A stretch of DNA of 39,925 nucleotides from Oscillospiraceae bacterium. Lineage in GTDB: Bacteria > Bacillota > Clostridia > Oscillospirales > Acutalibacteraceae. Location of the stretch: positions 1-39,925 of the forward strand of contig WRDW01000016.1 in the NCBI GenBank assembly GCA_009779995.1, read 5' to 3'. The position numbers were made by a program, and so were the translations under genes. Positions within the stretch are counted from its first letter, which is position 1; the number at the start of each line of letters is the position of its first letter. The notes beneath the pieces were generated by a model that did not search any database, was not told the origin of the DNA, and saw nothing but the letters and a program-made list of their open reading frames with translations. Of the stretch, positions 39,363-39,925 are shown in pieces.

Positions 39363-39925
39363 TTACGCCGCCTGCCGATTATCCATCCTGCGCCCGAAGC
39401 TCTCCCGCAGGCGATCCATCTGCGGCTTGGTGAGCACAGGCAAATCCACTTTGCCAACCAGCTTGTAGTAGATTTCCACCTGCTGTTCCTGCACCCCCTG
39501 CACGATCACGCGGTGGTGCACGACCACTCTGTCGATGAATGCCCGCAGGATCTCCGGGGTCAGCTCGGCGAAGTCGGCGGTGTATCGCCGCACAAGGGCC
39601 AGGAAGCCCTCCGCGTTCAACTCGTGCTCCTTTTCCTCCGCGACGATCTTTTTCAGGTTGCGGATGCGCAGGCGCAGCGCGGCCTGCTCCTCGTCGTACT
39701 TCGCGCCAAGCTGGAGGAAGCGATCTTCTGAGAGCCGTCCCAGGGCCTGATCTTCATATATTTTTTCATATAAGCGATCGAGCTCCTTGTCGCGGGCCTG
39801 GGCGGCGGCGAGGTCCTTCTGGTTCTGCCGCTGCCGCAGCTGCACCTGGCGGTACTGCTCATCCACGATGAGCTTGACGAACTCGTCCTCGAACATCCCG
39901 GCGAAGCCCATGATGCTGCGCAGCC
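39363..39925 (-). CDS. Large serine recombinase, C-terminal part (runs off the window)
   Basis: The frame is open to the right edge and ends at 39363, giving about 187 C-terminal residues. A long coiled-coil stretch (RQNQKDLAAAQARDKELDRL, then EEQAALRLRIRNLKKIVAEE) is followed by LVRRYTADFAELTPEILRAF, IDRVVVHHRVIVQ and QQVEIYYKLVGKVDLP, the DUF4368-type tail of large serine recombinases such as those of Tn4451-like and Tn5397-like elements. The catalytic N-terminal resolvase domain is outside the window. These enzymes integrate and excise mobilisable elements. The gene ends 52 bases from tRNA-Ser, so the tRNA lies at or near the boundary of an integrated element extending to the right. Confidence 0.85.
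   Translation of the reverse strand, partial: LRSIMGFAGMFEDEFVKLIVDEQYRQVQLRQRQNQKDLAAAQARDKELDRLYEKIYEDQALGRLSEDRFLQLGAKYDEEQAALRLRIRNLKKIVAEEKEHELNAEGFLALVRRYTADFAELTPEILRAFIDRVVVHHRVIVQGVQEQQVEIYYKLVGKVDLPVLTKPQMDRLRESFGRRMDNRQAA

Overview
The window looks like chromosomal DNA of a GC-rich, Gram-positive anaerobe of the class Clostridia, probably an uncultured gut or rumen lineage. The signs are AGGAGG-type ribosome binding sites, many TTG and GTG starts, sigma-A promoters with an almost invariant 17-base spacer, a long single-chain PurL, an AICAR transformylase without its cyclohydrolase half, GtrA, CD3324, DUF3795 and YhfC family proteins, lipoproteins with Thr/Glu-rich linkers, and a large serine recombinase with a DUF4368-type tail. 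This is inference from gene content; no marker gene such as 16S rRNA is present.

Layout. 1-912: a transposase remnant and a small exported DUF5104-like protein. 1040-4318 (+): a short operon with a leaderless-looking promoter (MinD/ParA-like ATPase, AT-rich DUF4393 protein, ChbG/YdjC deacetylase, PfkB kinase). 4334-6276 (-): two tandem paralogous lipoproteins. 6305-9360 (-): HTH protein, ATP-grasp ligase and FolC-like Mur ligase, ending in a broken YoeB toxin remnant. 9417-10714 (-): an L,D-transpeptidase. 10728-19791 (-): a long, tightly overlapping purine operon, in order GNAT, AICAR transformylase, frameshifted DUF3795, purD, NERD protein, NERD::PurL fusion, then GtrA. 19860-27362 (+): a uronate/polysaccharide-use operon (unknown 688-aa protein, small Cys-rich protein, GH105 hydrolase, TIM-barrel isomerase, frameshifted GPH transporter, KduD, methyltransferase). 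27409-29118 (+): frameshifted YhfC protease and an in-frame CD3324-GNAT fusion. 29440-32450 (-): an amino-sugar salvage operon (BadF kinase, SIS protein, GH84 hexosaminidase). 32482-36414: HpaI-type aldolase, AraC regulator, aconitase. 36471-38980 (-): a single-chain restriction-modification protein. 39079-39355: tRNA-Ser(GCT) with promoter and terminator. 39363-end (-): the C-terminal part of a large serine recombinase, so a mobile element starts at or overlaps the right edge.

How genes work together. GH105 would release unsaturated uronic acid from short oligosaccharides, the transporter would import sugars, KduD would reduce the downstream keto-acid, and an HpaI-type aldolase 6 kb away could cleave 2-keto-3-deoxy acids. 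The GH84, SIS and BadF trio would release, process and phosphorylate N-acetylhexosamine. The purine operon couples PurL, PurD and AICAR transformylase to two nuclease-like NERD modules, one of them fused to PurL; this is the least expected arrangement here.

The window also carries several short hairpin or heptamer repeats, some translated inside genes, and three genes each broken by what looks like a single-base frameshift. Those breaks may be sequence errors or real decay; this cannot be settled from the sequence alone.
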